A DNA stretch of 64,000 nucleotides from Daldinia sp. FL1419 (Eukaryota > Ascomycota > Sordariomycetes > Xylariales > Hypoxylaceae): positions 1-64,000 of the forward strand of contig MU623488.1 of assembly GCA_025201765.1 (NCBI GenBank). The letters run 5' to 3'. Below, piece after piece: positions 45,890 to 57,025 of the stretch (its first letter is position 1; the number at the start of each line of letters is the position of its first letter). The notes beneath the pieces were generated by a model. That model worked only from the letters and a program-made list of their open reading frames with translations, had not been told where the DNA came from and did no database searches. Both the position numbers and the translations under genes were made by a program.

Positions 45890-47814
45890 GGGAAGATCCA
45901 AGCGGCTTCGTGTGCAGCGGAACAGCCAAGTCACGATTGGGACTTACACCGTGTACATTTCGAATATCAGCTTGAGAATGAAGAAACCGTGAAGGGATTA
46001 TGCATATTACATCGTCCTCCAAACTCGGGCGACCTCCCTGGGGTGTTTGCCAAATTACGCAAGAAGTATCTTCCAGGGAAATTCTCGTCGCCTGGCAGTG
46101 TGCACCAAGCCCGAGCATGGCTAGAAGCTTGCATCGAAAGTCATGAAAAATGCAAAAAAATTCAAACGGAGATCATTGCCGGCTCGTGTTTTAGATGTCG
46201 GAAGCAAACCTACAGATTCTGTCGGGTTACTGCGCGTTGCGGACCGACGGGAAGACACATATGCATGCCTTTCGCATTATTGGGGTAAGCCGAAGAAGGG
46301 CGACACACCTATCACCTTGGCGATTCAAAGCGAAGCATCACTGAAGCAGGGGGTGCCAATTGACAAGTTCCCTATGAACTATCAAGACGCAATACGCTTT
46401 TACAGGTTACTTGGCATACGGTACCTTTGGATTGAAGCGCTTTGCATCATTCAAGATAGTGCCGAGGACTGGACCTGTGAATCTCTGGAAATGGCCTCGT
46501 ACTACAGATATCGTACTATATGTTTGGCGGCGACGAGATCGCCTGATCGTGATGGTGGCTCCCGACCGATAAAAACTAGGGTGGAATATCAGCTCCCGGG
46601 GGTGGGTGGTCCCAGGGGCCGCATTTTGGTAACAGAAAAGCCCCTTGGAGTACCACACTTTTGGCTGGCGAAAAACTTTCCATATGATGAATATTATCCA
46701 TTGTTAACACGGGCTTGGATGTATCAAGAACGGCGGTTGTCACCTCGATTATAACACTTCTGCGGGAACGAGCTCGTCGTCGAATGCAAGCAGCTTGCGA
46801 GTGCGAAGACGTATCAGTTAACGGCGCCGGAGACCACGATTCCTGGACGAAAGTCCACGAGGCCTATTCAGCAACACACCACGACGTGACAAAGGTAGAT
46901 GATACGATAAGGACTGAGCATGAGTGGCACACCTGGATACGCGCGTACAGTAAGCTTAATTTGACTGTCGTTAGTGATAGACTTCCTGCGATGAGTGGGT
47001 TGGCACAGCAGGCTAAAGAGATGCGAGAAACTCACGGAATCCCCACCGGAGGGTACTTAGCTGGGTTATGGGAGAAAGCACTACTGAATGACATATCGTG
47101 GTGCGTCGGACAGAGTCGAGCACGCATTATCAGAGGCGAAGATGGCGGCCGTAACTGGATTCATTGGACTAACAATAAGGAAAGGAAGACTGGTGCAACC
47201 GGGGTCAAGCCAGACGATTATGTGGCGCCGTCGTGGTTATGGGCTAGTGTTTTAAGTCCTGTCGAGTTCACACCATTTGGATATAAGAAATCTCTATGTC
47301 AGCTTTTCGATGCCTGCGTAGAGACAGATGGGCCGAATGAATATGGAAGGGCTGTAAGCGGGCATTTTATCTTGCAAGGGCGATTATTAGAAACGGCCTC
47401 GTGTGAAACTGAGGGGAAGATGCGCCTAATACCTAGACGCCCTGGGGACTACTGGGCTCAGAAGGCTTGTGGACTGGAGTGTTTAATTGCGTCAAGGATA
47501 ATGGGATGCTCTGGCTCCCTGACTATGATATTCAAGCCGAGGGCAAATATAAGCTACCGGGGACGGAAAAGCTATATTTACTACATCTCGTATCGTGCCC
47601 CATCTTGGGAAGGGATGAGGACTCTGATATCAGAATCCAGCTCTACCCGGGTAAGACCAAAGTAGAGACGGTTTATCTCGTTCTTAGACGCGCACGGCCA
47701 GCCGCCCTAGTGCCCGTGTTCTCAAGAATTGGCTGGGCTGAATACACAGGGGATGACGGGGATAAGGTACCTGACATGACTAAAGCGAGGGACACGAAGT
47801 TCAAATTTATTTAA
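45890..47814 (+). pseudogene. HET-domain (heterokaryon incompatibility) gene, frameshifted
   Basis: The HET domain is the cell-death effector of fungal vegetative incompatibility. The reading jumps among three frames. An N-terminal part (VHQARAWLEACIESHEKCKK) shifts at an A7 run near 46150-46160 into the HET core: RVLDVG, YACLSHYWGK, MNYQDAIRFYRLLGIRYLWI, LCIIQDSAEDW and ESLEMASYYRYRTICLAAT, up to RAWMYQERRLSPR. A TAA stop follows at 46752-46754, although HFCGNELVVECKQ continues in that frame. Another shift near 46790 leads into CECEDVSVNG...VAPSWLWASV, and a last one near 47455 into WTGVFNCVKDNGMLWLPDY, ending at 47814. Conserved HET motifs normally read IDxLCIIQD; here IEALCIIQD. At least three shifts and one stop make it non-functional unless the assembly is wrong. 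The 5' limit is uncertain. Confidence 0.88.
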
Positions 47815-49808
47815 GTCTAAGGCTGGCGGTAGAATACGAGGACTTCTTTTCCCTTTTGGCTACATACAAAAAATGACTTGGCTGAACTGGAATGGTTGAA
47901 TGTGATGCTTGAGGATGTGGATAGCATCTGCTAGCGTACGCAGATGTCCCATCCTTAAATCTTTCAGTTGATTTTAATTCAGGCGACGGTGGTTGTCTCG
48001 GGAGGACCTCCACTTGAGGTGAACTATAGGTCCTATCTTTGGTGTGGGTAAAAAAAGGATCCGTAGAGGACTTCCGGCCTGGAGAACTCAATTATCATTT
48101 AGTATTAAACAATAGACGGCGGATGTAACGTAGGTAGGTATTATATCAAGGGTTTTTGATAACATCAAAAGGATTCACGGGGGATGGAAATGTGCTCCTA
48201 GAAAGGAAAACTATCGTGTATCACACCAACTCGCAGAAGTTTGGTGAGCTAACTGTCAGATGTCAGGCTTGGATACATCGTTGACGGAAGAAAAAATGGC
48301 CTGAGGTAGGGAATTCTAGATTGACAAGTTAATGATTACATGCATATCCCTTGGAAGCTGTAAGCACACAATCTCGGCACCAACCCGGTGTAGCTGTCCC
48401 GATGCAGTGCATGCATAATCGGGGAATAGAGGCATACAGTGGCGGAGTCGGTAGTGAATTGGTAACTTTAGATCCTAGTGACGTCAATCGATGCGAGGCG
48501 GTTGACAGCTGGGGATGCCCGGGAGCTCCGATAAAGACTCGATTCTTACCGACAAGCTTAAACGGGATCTAGCAATATTGGCTTAACTGGTGAGTCTAAT
48601 AGTCCCATTTTAATCCATAAGCTTTTTTGGAATCAGGACGATGGTCTTGCTTCGCTCCTGATATTATGCTTGTATGAACGCAAGCAATAATAGGCGCGAG
48701 CTACGATCGCCTCTGGGCTCTGCGTAAAAGTTGCCATTTAGAGGATAGTAGCAGTTGACGTTACACATCTAAAAATGTATATATTTTCTGGTCTGGTCTA
48801 ACGGACGCATCGAACGGTAAAAATGATGGGTCGCAGAGACCGGAAAAGCTGTCACCTAAAGGAATACGGATGTTTGAGTGCATGTCGGGAGTGAGGCCAC
48901 ACCACTAGGTGCCCAAAAAGTAGGGAGGCAGGGAGGCCGAATGATGCACACTTCACGCTTGTGATGCATACAAAACATGCGTACCTCCCACATCGAAATA
49001 GATAACCTCGGAGCTACCAACCACCAGGTGACTGGAAAATACGATAGGTTCGATAACCTCATCGTGTATGTAGGCGAATGGATTTAGGAAGTTTAGTTTA
49101 AGATTTTCTAAGAGACAGTCTTCGTAATTGAGTGGCTAGGAATCACGGATGATGTCAGCCACAGCCGAAACTATTCTTTATTTGGCAAGTGAGTTGTAAG
49201 CTGTGGCGTTTTTTCACCTATGTTACCTCCATCAGCCTCGTTCTGTTCCACTTCACAGCCTCCATTATCCACTTCTTTCCTTGGTTATCGCAGTTATCGC
49301 AGTTATCGATAACTGATAGGAGACGTTTCAGGCCGTTGTGAGACAGGCACCTCAACCTAAACCAACCTAAACCAAGGCAACTCTTTCTCGCAGAAACATC
49401 AACCTCGATACGCGTGTCGAGGATGGGGTGGAATACCCCGAGATGGCCCGCAAAATGCCAGGCGCATGGCAACAGAGTCTTAGTTGCTTGTATGCATGCG
49501 TAAGCGGAATTCAAGGTAAAGCTTGTTTATAGAACTTGGCTGTACACTTTCATCTTCTTTGGCAGTCTGTTTGTGATCAAAGAAGTTATATAAGTGACTG
49601 GATCAATCATCCTTCTATCCAGTCCTAGATCACTCACTCATTACTACATATATATACGAGTATTTCTATTTCACACAATCACTTGTGCTCTCTGTGGGAT
49701 ATAGCTATTCCAAGTCTCTTACTACATTGACTAACTACTCGCACCCCCCGAGACCCATTTACCAGATCTATACTTTCTACCACTACAAGCAACAGCATAC
49801 CTATCAAC
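47815..49808. other. Intergenic and upstream region of GPI protein
   Basis: No coding frame supported. A CRE palindrome TGACGTCA lies at 48479-48486. GTTATCGCA repeats occur near 49285-49305, and CAACCTAAAC is doubled near 49352-49375. From about 49600 the sequence becomes a CT/CA-rich leader typical of highly expressed fungal genes. Confidence 0.55.
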
Positions 49809-50678
49809 ATGAAGGCGTATGTAGCCATCACTCTCCTTGCGGCTACTGCCGTACTGGCCCAAACCGATACTCAGGATGCTACCGGATCAGTCACCGGATC
49901 AGCCACCGGAGCAGCTACGGCTACGGCTACGGCTTCAGCTGCCGCAACTGGGACTGGAACTGGAACCGGAACTGGCACTGTGACTGGCGCCGCAACTGAC
50001 GCCGCAACCGATGCTGCAACTGACACGGTGGTCGCCAGCGCAGCTACCGACGACACAGAAGCAGACGTTACTAGCGCCAGCGAGGCTGCTGTCAGCACGG
50101 CCGCCGATACTGCTACTAGTGCTGTTAGCAGTGCTTCTGACAGCGCCAACAGCGGAGTGAGCAGTGCCGATGCTGGCGCTGACGCTGATGCTACTAGCGA
50201 TGTAGTTGCTGCAACTAGTAGCAGTGATATTGTCGTTGCTACCAGTGCTACCGACGCGGCCGACGCTGCCGACGCTACCGACGCTACATCTCCTTCCACT
50301 ATCATTATCTCCCAGAGCACAGCCGGCGCGGAATCTTCTGCCGTAGCCGGAACCGGTGTCACTAGCTCTGCCGCTGCTCAGGGAACAGATAGTACAGTAG
50401 CTGGGACAGGATCAGTCGGAACGGCTGGGACCGGTGTCGCTTCGGCATCTTTCAGCTCGGGATCGGGCGTCAATGCTACTCTCGCAACTAGCGCTGCCGG
50501 TAGTGGAGAAGCCACGGCTATTCCTTCCGGCCCCACCACCACTTTCGATACCGATGACTCGTCCGAGACATCTAGCTCGACTGTCGTACCCGACGCCGGT
50601 GCTGGTGCTACGTTCCGAGCTGGCTCCAACAGCATGTTGGCGCTTGTCGGTCTGGCTGCTGCTATCCTGCTCTCTTAG
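49809..50678 (+). CDS. GPI-anchored Ala/Thr/Ser-rich cell-surface protein, 289 aa
   Basis: Single exon. Signal peptide MKAYVAITLLAATAVLAQT with the predicted cleavage after LAQ. The mature part is almost entirely Ala, Thr, Ser, Gly, Asp and Val, with a TG-dipeptide run (TGTGTGTGT, about residues 47-56), AATD repeats and many potential O-mannosylation sites, and no cysteine. The C-terminus has a GPI-attachment pattern: small residues (AGSNS) followed by the hydrophobic tail MLALVGLAAAILLS. It would be linked to the plasma membrane or wall as a mannoprotein. No catalytic domain. The TG/AATD stretches have simple repeated codons and are likely to vary in length between strains. Confidence 0.88.
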   Translation: MKAYVAITLLAATAVLAQTDTQDATGSVTGSATGAATATATASAAATGTGTGTGTGTVTGAATDAATDAATDTVVASAATDDTEADVTSASEAAVSTAADTATSAVSSASDSANSGVSSADAGADADATSDVVAATSSSDIVVATSATDAADAADATDATSPSTIIISQSTAGAESSAVAGTGVTSSAAAQGTDSTVAGTGSVGTAGTGVASASFSSGSGVNATLATSAAGSGEATAIPSGPTTTFDTDDSSETSSSTVVPDAGAGATFRAGSNSMLALVGLAAAILLS

Positions 50679-51975
50679 AATGTGTGTATGACGAACGATT
50701 CCGACCGAAAAGGCCCGGAGACACACACAATATCTGTACTATGCAGGCCTTCCGTCGGGTTGCCGAAATATATCCCATCTGTCTATTTGTCATTGGAATC
50801 ATTAAATTCTTCAATTCGTCATGTATTTACGTTTGCCGAGTCAACCAGGCTGGCCCTCGGGTTGCTGGACGGCTTGGCTTCTTTTGGTCTTTACTGATCT
50901 TACTACGCTTTTTTAATCGATTTAATTGATTTTGGATTACCGGGTACAAAAACTATGGGTGGACGGTAGGGGGATAACGGTCCTGGATGGTTCAATGGGT
51001 CCGGTCCGACCCGGTAATTCCAGCATCGGAATGGCGTTGCGGCAACAATGCTCTGTACAAGCCTGTAATTGAACTAGACGTTGCTCTTGAGCAACACCGA
51101 TTCCCCGCACAGATACCTACCGACTCAAAAGCCACGATCTAGAAGATGAAGCTGGTCGAGTGGTGGTGGTGTGCATACTTGAGAAACTGGAGACATAGCT
51201 AGCTACCACATAGAGTTGAGCTGTTTTTGTTGGTTTAATTGGGCAAAGTATTTAATAGTTAACTAGCACTCATAAAAAAACGTTGATGTTTATATAATGT
51301 TGCACTATATAAAACGTAATTGCTTGATGGCAATTACGGCGTCGTTTTTGACCATTCAACATGTAATTATCTGAACAATCTCGAGGCATGAAATAGTATA
51401 GGCCCCTTTCTAGAATCTGAACTCGCGGGAGCAATCTATGAAAAATTACCAATTTAACATTTTCACCAAAATAGTCCGTACTCCGATTTAATACAGGTCA
51501 ATGGGGATCCGATGATTGCCAGTTACTAGCTGGAGGCTCGTACTTCCATCAGGGTTTTGATTATGCCACGACCCGTCCATATCAGACCTGTTGATCAAAA
51601 GCATAAGACCCCATGTGGTGTTTTTGTCTTATAGTAATCATTCTTTCGGACCGCACCGGCGTAGCAAACCGCGACACTCGATATAAAATCAAACAAAAGC
51701 ATTACTTGAATCGTTGCTGTCTAATGTTAGAAACACGCTACTGACTCCGTCCCATGCAGAATGCAGATAATGGCCTCGCGATGCTGCGCTCGTTGTCGAC
51801 CTTGGGTCTATATGCAGGATTCCCTTTAATACATCATCGTCTCGTCTCGTCTCGTCTCGTCTCGTATTTTCCCGTCGTCCGTCGTTGCTTCATATCCCAT
51901 GTTCGGAATCAATATTCGGAATCAATCGTCTGGATCTTCCTCCGCGGGATTTAGCTGGTTGGTTGGATACCAGCT
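50679..51975. other. Intergenic, convergent 3' region
   Basis: No gene recognised. A (TCTCG)n microsatellite of about five units lies near 51842-51866. Confidence 0.6.
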
Positions 51976-53388
51976 TTATACCAACAGCAACACAGACACA
52001 ACCGCGACCCAAGCCAACGCCAACATGTCGACGATCCCGGCTCTGCTTCTGCTCGCGGGCGCCGCGCTGGGCAATTCCTTCTGCACGGTGGCCGTGGCCG
52101 TGCTCGTCGCTAGCGTGCAGCTCGCCGTCCCGCAGCGGTATCCCGAGGGACAGCACCCGGCGACCGGGCCGGCGTCGCCGCCGCATAGGAACCACCCCGA
52201 CGCGCAGGTCGCGGTTGGCTGCGCGTCGCCTGCTGCCTGCGCGTCGGACTGCGGGACCGCGATGGTGACGCCGCCGGAGATTATTGTTGTCATGGGGGGT
52301 GGGGCCGGACATGATGTTGTGCTGCAGTCGCGCCCGGTGCGGCAGCACCCGCCGCCCTCCCGCGCGAGACAGGCGTAGAACCCGGTTGGGCAGTAGGATG
52401 TGGAGTCGGCGGAAGAGGGGGGGGCGGTTGTGGTTACGGAGGAACCGCTTGTGGGACGGTAGGGCGGGATGCCGCCTTCGGTGGTGGTAGCGGATGTGGA
52501 CGACGGCGGGCTGGCGCTTGCGGTGGTGGTTTGTGTGGTGGTGCTTAGGACGGGGGCGCCGCCGTCGGAAGGCGTCACGGTTACGATTACGGTTATAACC
52601 CGTGTGGAAGCGCTGGGGGTGACGGCGACGGTGGTGGATTTTATGGTTGTTTGGGTTACGACGGAGACGGTGCTATGGACGCCTGTGCACTCGCTGTTAG
52701 TATATCTGTCTAACCCTCTTGCCTTCTACGCGCTTCGTAGGTGGGTTGGATATAGCACTGGGTAGGAAAACTCACATCCGACGTCAGCGCATACGAACCC
52801 AGGGATACAGCATCCACCTCCTTGATTGGCCGGGCAAGACGTAGAGCCGTTCGAGCACTGTCCGACCGTCACGCCGCACGTCTGGCCGTCGGGACAACAT
52901 CCCACGTTCCCTGATTCCGGGGCGTTCGTAACGACGAAGCACTGGGTGCCCTGGGTGCAGCAATAATTCGGCTGGTCGATGTTCTCGCAACTATGCGTGT
53001 CCTCGGGACACGCAAACTGGCGGCCTTGCAGTCTGGTCAGGACGTCGCGCGCACGCCTATAGAGCGACGGTCCCGAGTCTCCATCTTTTCCTCCTCCCGT
53101 TTTTGTTCTTGACCCGGAGCTCGGATAGTCGTAGTGTAGCGGGTACGGCGGTCGGAACGGGATTGCGGCGGAGCTGTTTCCAGCCAGGAGCAACTCTTCT
53201 TCGTTGCGGGGTTGTAGTTGCGAGGGCGCGAAGGCGTAGTACTCTGGTAGAAACATTTCGCTCTCGTCTAGCGACATTTTTCGGATTGCTGTCGGATGTT
53301 GCTGTTGCTGCGCGCGAAGCTGTGTCGCGGCGGCGAGGAGGACGAGGAGAGAGGACGGAAGACTAAGCATTGTGTTGGAGAGGTGCAT
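51976..53388 (-). CDS. GPI-anchored cysteine-rich surface protein, 439 aa
   Basis: Two exons, 53388-52776 and 52682-51976; the 93-nt intron (GTGAGT...CACAG) restores the Cys of DVGC followed by VHSTVSVVTQTT. Signal peptide MLSLPSSLLVLLAAATQLRA. Three cysteine clusters share the pattern C-P-x(n)-C-x(n)-CC-x-x-G-x-x-C: residues about 130-205 (NYCCTQGTQC, GNVGCCPDGQTC, GGGCCIPGFVC), about 325-350 (YCPTGFYACLAREGGGCCRT) and about 385-415 (CASGWFLCGGDAGPVAGCCP). They are separated by Ser/Thr-rich linkers. The C-terminus RAGIVDMLALAWVAVVSVLLLV is a GPI-type hydrophobic tail. Such modules occur in fungal wall proteins of unknown role. An upstream ATG 18 nt before MLSL is included in these coordinates. 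Confidence 0.88.
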
Positions 53389-54548
53389 TTTCGGATTTTC
53401 GGATTTTGTTTTGTTTAGAGATAGGTAAATAGATACCTAGGTATCGCTAATGAGGCTTCGCCGTTTTGAATAGTCGGTTTCCATTCGTACTTTCGTAATA
53501 CACGGGCAAGGCGTCCAAGTACGTAACATCAGCTATCCGTTGACATCTGAGCTGACGATAATTCGTGGACGAGGTTACTTGTTTTTTTTATAAGTCGTGC
53601 GACGGCACACTAATACCATGCCTTATCGTCAGCTCGATTTGACAGCCGAGACAGTTGGGTTATATTCGAATAAAACACTCCGAATGCTATTTCTGTGCTA
53701 CTTGAAGAGTATTATTCCGCATCGATATATTTAAGAAGGGAGATTTATTATTTCGGATGGGACTCGAGATGGATTATCATTTTCTCAGGACCCAGCAGCA
53801 AAAACAAAAGAAAGAAAAGTTAACAGGGGTGATTGGCCCAGCTGGAAAGCTTGCGAGGGATCAACCGTGGTTCTATCCTGGTCCCGGTCTTTGACAACGC
53901 ATCGGTAACCAGCTGAATGTGCCGTCATCGTATTTCTAAAGAACTTTTGAAATGCTATATTATTATGGTGATTCGAAACTTGAAGCACCTGGATGATCAA
54001 TAACAAGCCGAACTAGAATTCCTCGTTAATATAGCGTAAAGTCGTCTATTATTTAAGACGCCGGGAGCTATCTTGCACCTAGGTTAGGAGGTACCTGAGG
54101 TAAGTAACTAACAGACGTTCTAGAACTTCAGGTCCCTGCATACGATCGGCCATCTGCGTTACATACAGGCTAATAACGCTAAACTCCCGTCGTGTACCTG
54201 CATAGCTTTCATGTGGAATAGATGACCCTCGAAGATGCTTTAACGAGGATATTCCTAGATTCATTATTGACTTCTTTTTATTGCGAGCGGGGTAGTTGCG
54301 CCTACGGCTGCTCCTATATCAAACCACTCGCAGAGTGTTCTCTGACCTTAAATATAGGCCTAAAACTACATTCCTATCTCATTCCTCGTGAATATGTCTG
54401 AGAGTCTAGCCCATAAATCAGGATTGTCTCACCAAGACGCCCCATCCCTATAGTACCCACCTAGTAGTCTTACAGATGTCTCGTAAGCATTAGACATCAT
54501 ACCTATCCCGAAAAATGCCAGGGCCATACATAGTAGATCTAAACTTTA
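53389..54548. other. Intergenic, nothing recognised
   Basis: TACCTAGGTA at 53434-53443 lies 46 bp upstream of the Cys-rich gene's start. No coding frame supported. Confidence 0.6.
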
Positions 54549-56324
54549 TTACCAAAGCTGATCAGACCCATCATCCTTAACTTCGATTATCTTGTCGAAT
54601 TCTCCTCCGGTATGCTGATTCTTTAAGAAGGCGGAGCAAAGGATGGCTGTTGCCACGCTGACGTTTAAGCTCTCTACTATGGTAGATGCGGAATGGTTTG
54701 GTATTGAGATCTCAAAGTCCGCCAGCCTTCTTGTCTTCTTTTCGAGCCCCTCTCCTTCGCTCCCGACGACCAATATCGTAGGTTCCGACGCCAACGGGTC
54801 GTATGTATCTAGCCTATCCAGCGTGATATTCTTACTTTCCCGGGGTCGACCGGTCGGTGCTACGGCAGCGTAGACAACCCAACCGGCCTCCTTAGATTTG
54901 GTGAGAAAATCTAGGACGGAACTGACTGAGAATAACTGCATAGATTCTGACGCGCCGGCGGATGCTTTCACAGCAACGGGCGTCAGAGAAGCAGAGTGAC
55001 CTTTTGTAACACCAACGGCGTTGACTCCCAGAAATGATGCCGATCGTAGGATGGCGCCCAAATTTCCCGGGTCCTGAATGCCGTCTAACAATAGAACGAA
55101 CGGTTTCCGGTTAGGCGGAAGGGTGCATTTGACAAAGTTAGAAGTACCGTTGACCCACGCTTCCTCGGCGCTTTGATGAGCTAATTCAAGGTTGAAGCCA
55201 GGGGCAGGTGCCTCAGTTAGCTCGCGCAAAGCTCGTACCGGCAACTGTGGCAATGGGGATGCTTCGAGGACGAACCCATTGTGTGGCCGACCGTCGCTCA
55301 TTTTGTCCATCATCCGTAGGCCGGCTGTGTCCTCTAATTTCGTAACGGGGATGCCAGCTTGGGTTGCCTTTCTTTCCATGCCAATTATTCTAGAAGCATC
55401 CCGTCGGTATTCCCCATTGTAGATATAAAGCTTGTAAAGCCTACGGCGTGATTCCTTTAGAACAGCTTCAACCGTTGAATAGCCGTATAAGAACTGTGAT
55501 GCCGCAGTGGTACGTGGAATACGGATGGGTCCGTGATCCTTTGATGAATTGTGATGGAATGATGCTTGTTCGTCCTCTTTAGCTTCTTGCCGTTCTACCG
55601 AGGGTCTGGAGTCAAAAGCTGCCCGTGGGCGTTGTGGAGTAGTCCGCTCATCCCGGCTAGATTCGAGGGTAGATTTCCAAGACTTATTCGAACCCCTTTG
55701 CATCCATCTTCCGCCAGGGTCGTGAGACCGATTAGACTTGGATTCAAAATGCGGCCTTTCACCATATGCTGGACGATGTGAAGAATTACGAGATCCTCGC
55801 TCGTTCAGCTGCCTTTCGGGTGCTCGTTCCGGAGTCGACCAGGCTGCTCGCGTGTTTCTCTCTCTTCCGGTGCCTGGACTTGTCCGAAAGTCCTTCATAA
55901 ACTGAGCTTTTGACAATCCGCCATCTCTTTCGTCGCGAGTAAATCGTCCCTTACCACCTGGTCTAGCCGAAGATTCTCGTAGAGAACTACTCTTCAGCTG
56001 GTATACTAAGCTTTTCTTCCCGAATGAATCATTGGGATCATGGAAACGTGCTGCTCTCGACTTTGGTTCTGGACCCTTGTATGTGATGTCCTTTTTGCCC
56101 TTTTGAACCTTGAAGGATGGCTTCTCTGTCCTATTTGATCTAGCCGTGTTTAAAGAATCTCTTTTAAAGCCTTGAGGCCTTGCCTTCTCTGAGTTTCTCA
56201 GCCCCCTGTGGATGGCTGAGAGAGAAGAAGAACGGGAGCAGATGTTGGTAGGTCTGGAGAAGGCCCAGGTTCTGAGTAAGGCATTATGTTTGCTTCGTAT
56301 ATACGAAGCTTGAAAAGAAATCAT
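54549..56324 (-). CDS. mrm1: Mitochondrial large-rRNA 2'-O-methyltransferase Mrm1, 591 aa
   Basis: SPOUT (SpoU/TrmH) RNA methyltransferase that in yeast modifies the ribose of a conserved guanosine in the 21S rRNA peptidyl-transferase centre. Uninterrupted frame. The first ~265 residues are basic, Ser/Arg-rich and disordered, starting with a presequence-like MISFQASYIRSKHNALLRTW. The substrate-binding L30e-like domain starts at about 280 with FLYGYSTVEAVLKESRRRLY. SpoU motifs follow: motif 1 DPGNLGAILRSA (Asn and Arg present), motif 2 VVGSEGEGL and motif 3 NHSASTIVESLNVSVATAIL, forming the trefoil-knot SAM site. Longer than yeast Mrm1 because of the N-terminal extension. It is divergent from the CHD gene. 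Confidence 0.93.
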   Translation of the reverse strand: MISFQASYIRSKHNALLRTWAFSRPTNICSRSSSLSAIHRGLRNSEKARPQGFKRDSLNTARSNRTEKPSFKVQKGKKDITYKGPEPKSRAARFHDPNDSFGKKSLVYQLKSSSLRESSARPGGKGRFTRDERDGGLSKAQFMKDFRTSPGTGRERNTRAAWSTPERAPERQLNERGSRNSSHRPAYGERPHFESKSNRSHDPGGRWMQRGSNKSWKSTLESSRDERTTPQRPRAAFDSRPSVERQEAKEDEQASFHHNSSKDHGPIRIPRTTAASQFLYGYSTVEAVLKESRRRLYKLYIYNGEYRRDASRIIGMERKATQAGIPVTKLEDTAGLRMMDKMSDGRPHNGFVLEASPLPQLPVRALRELTEAPAPGFNLELAHQSAEEAWVNGTSNFVKCTLPPNRKPFVLLLDGIQDPGNLGAILRSASFLGVNAVGVTKGHSASLTPVAVKASAGASESMQLFSVSSVLDFLTKSKEAGWVVYAAVAPTGRPRESKNITLDRLDTYDPLASEPTILVVGSEGEGLEKKTRRLADFEISIPNHSASTIVESLNVSVATAILCSAFLKNQHTGGEFDKIIEVKDDGSDQLW

Positions 56325-57025
56325 CTCATCTCCTTAATAGAAGGTCCTATTGGCACTTTACCGAGTACCTAGGTAAGTAATTGTACCAATAATCAAAAAT
56401 ATGTGAACGAAGTTAAGTTGCGACCAATAGATAAAATTTTGATGTACCTAAGTATATTATATGATTTTCTTCGGGAAGCTAGTGGTATCTATCTTATCAG
56501 TCGTACCTACCTAGGTTAGGTAGTCTGGTAGTCTGGTAGTTGGCGGGCCCAGAACTACATGGAAGAAAAAACATCCCGGCCTGTGCGGCTGCAAGCGTAA
56601 CGGCGCTAAGCTATATTAAGGTTAAAGGTCTCCATTAACAAAACGCGTGAAGTAATTAATTTTATTAGTTAATAATTCTAATAATTTATTAATTCTACGG
56701 CGCGTTTTCCAATTGCCAGCAACGTCAGCAATGCGCCCAAATTATCTATCGTAGTTCTACTTAGCATTTCCCAACGCCGTTTTCTACCACGATCCCAGAG
56801 GGAATGATAGCATGGCTTTATATGACCCTGCGCCTCCCTAGCAGCTTGTTTAATCCTCGATATTTCCGCATCGCAGCTGACAGCTGGTAACTATCAATCT
56901 CATACTTAAAAAAAACTACTTCTCTAACATCTTGTAGCTTATTCTAGTATCTCAAATCGGAGATATGCATCTTTGTGTTTCATATCTATATCTGTAGATG
57001 TAGGACTCTATGGGCATCACTCAAG
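56325..57025. promoter_or_regulatory. Divergent promoter region of mrm1 and CHD gene
   Basis: 700 bp between two outward-facing starts. TACCTAGGTA at 56366-56375 is 42 bp upstream of the mrm1 ATG, with partial copies near 56505-56525. An A/T patch at 56645-56695 lies in the middle. Confidence 0.55.

Noticed and set aside
46143..46800. Programmed ribosomal frameshifting in the HET gene
   Set aside because: Several unrelated shifts plus an in-frame TAA are better explained by gene decay or sequence error.
45756..48486. CRE palindromes TGACGTCA at 45756 and 48479 as Atf1 targets
   Set aside because: About one 8-bp match is expected by chance in 64 kb, and neither lies at the promoter of an intact recognised gene.
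49871..50362. 163-codon minus-strand Ala/Val-rich frame
   Set aside because: Shadow of the Ala/Thr-rich GPI protein on the opposite strand.
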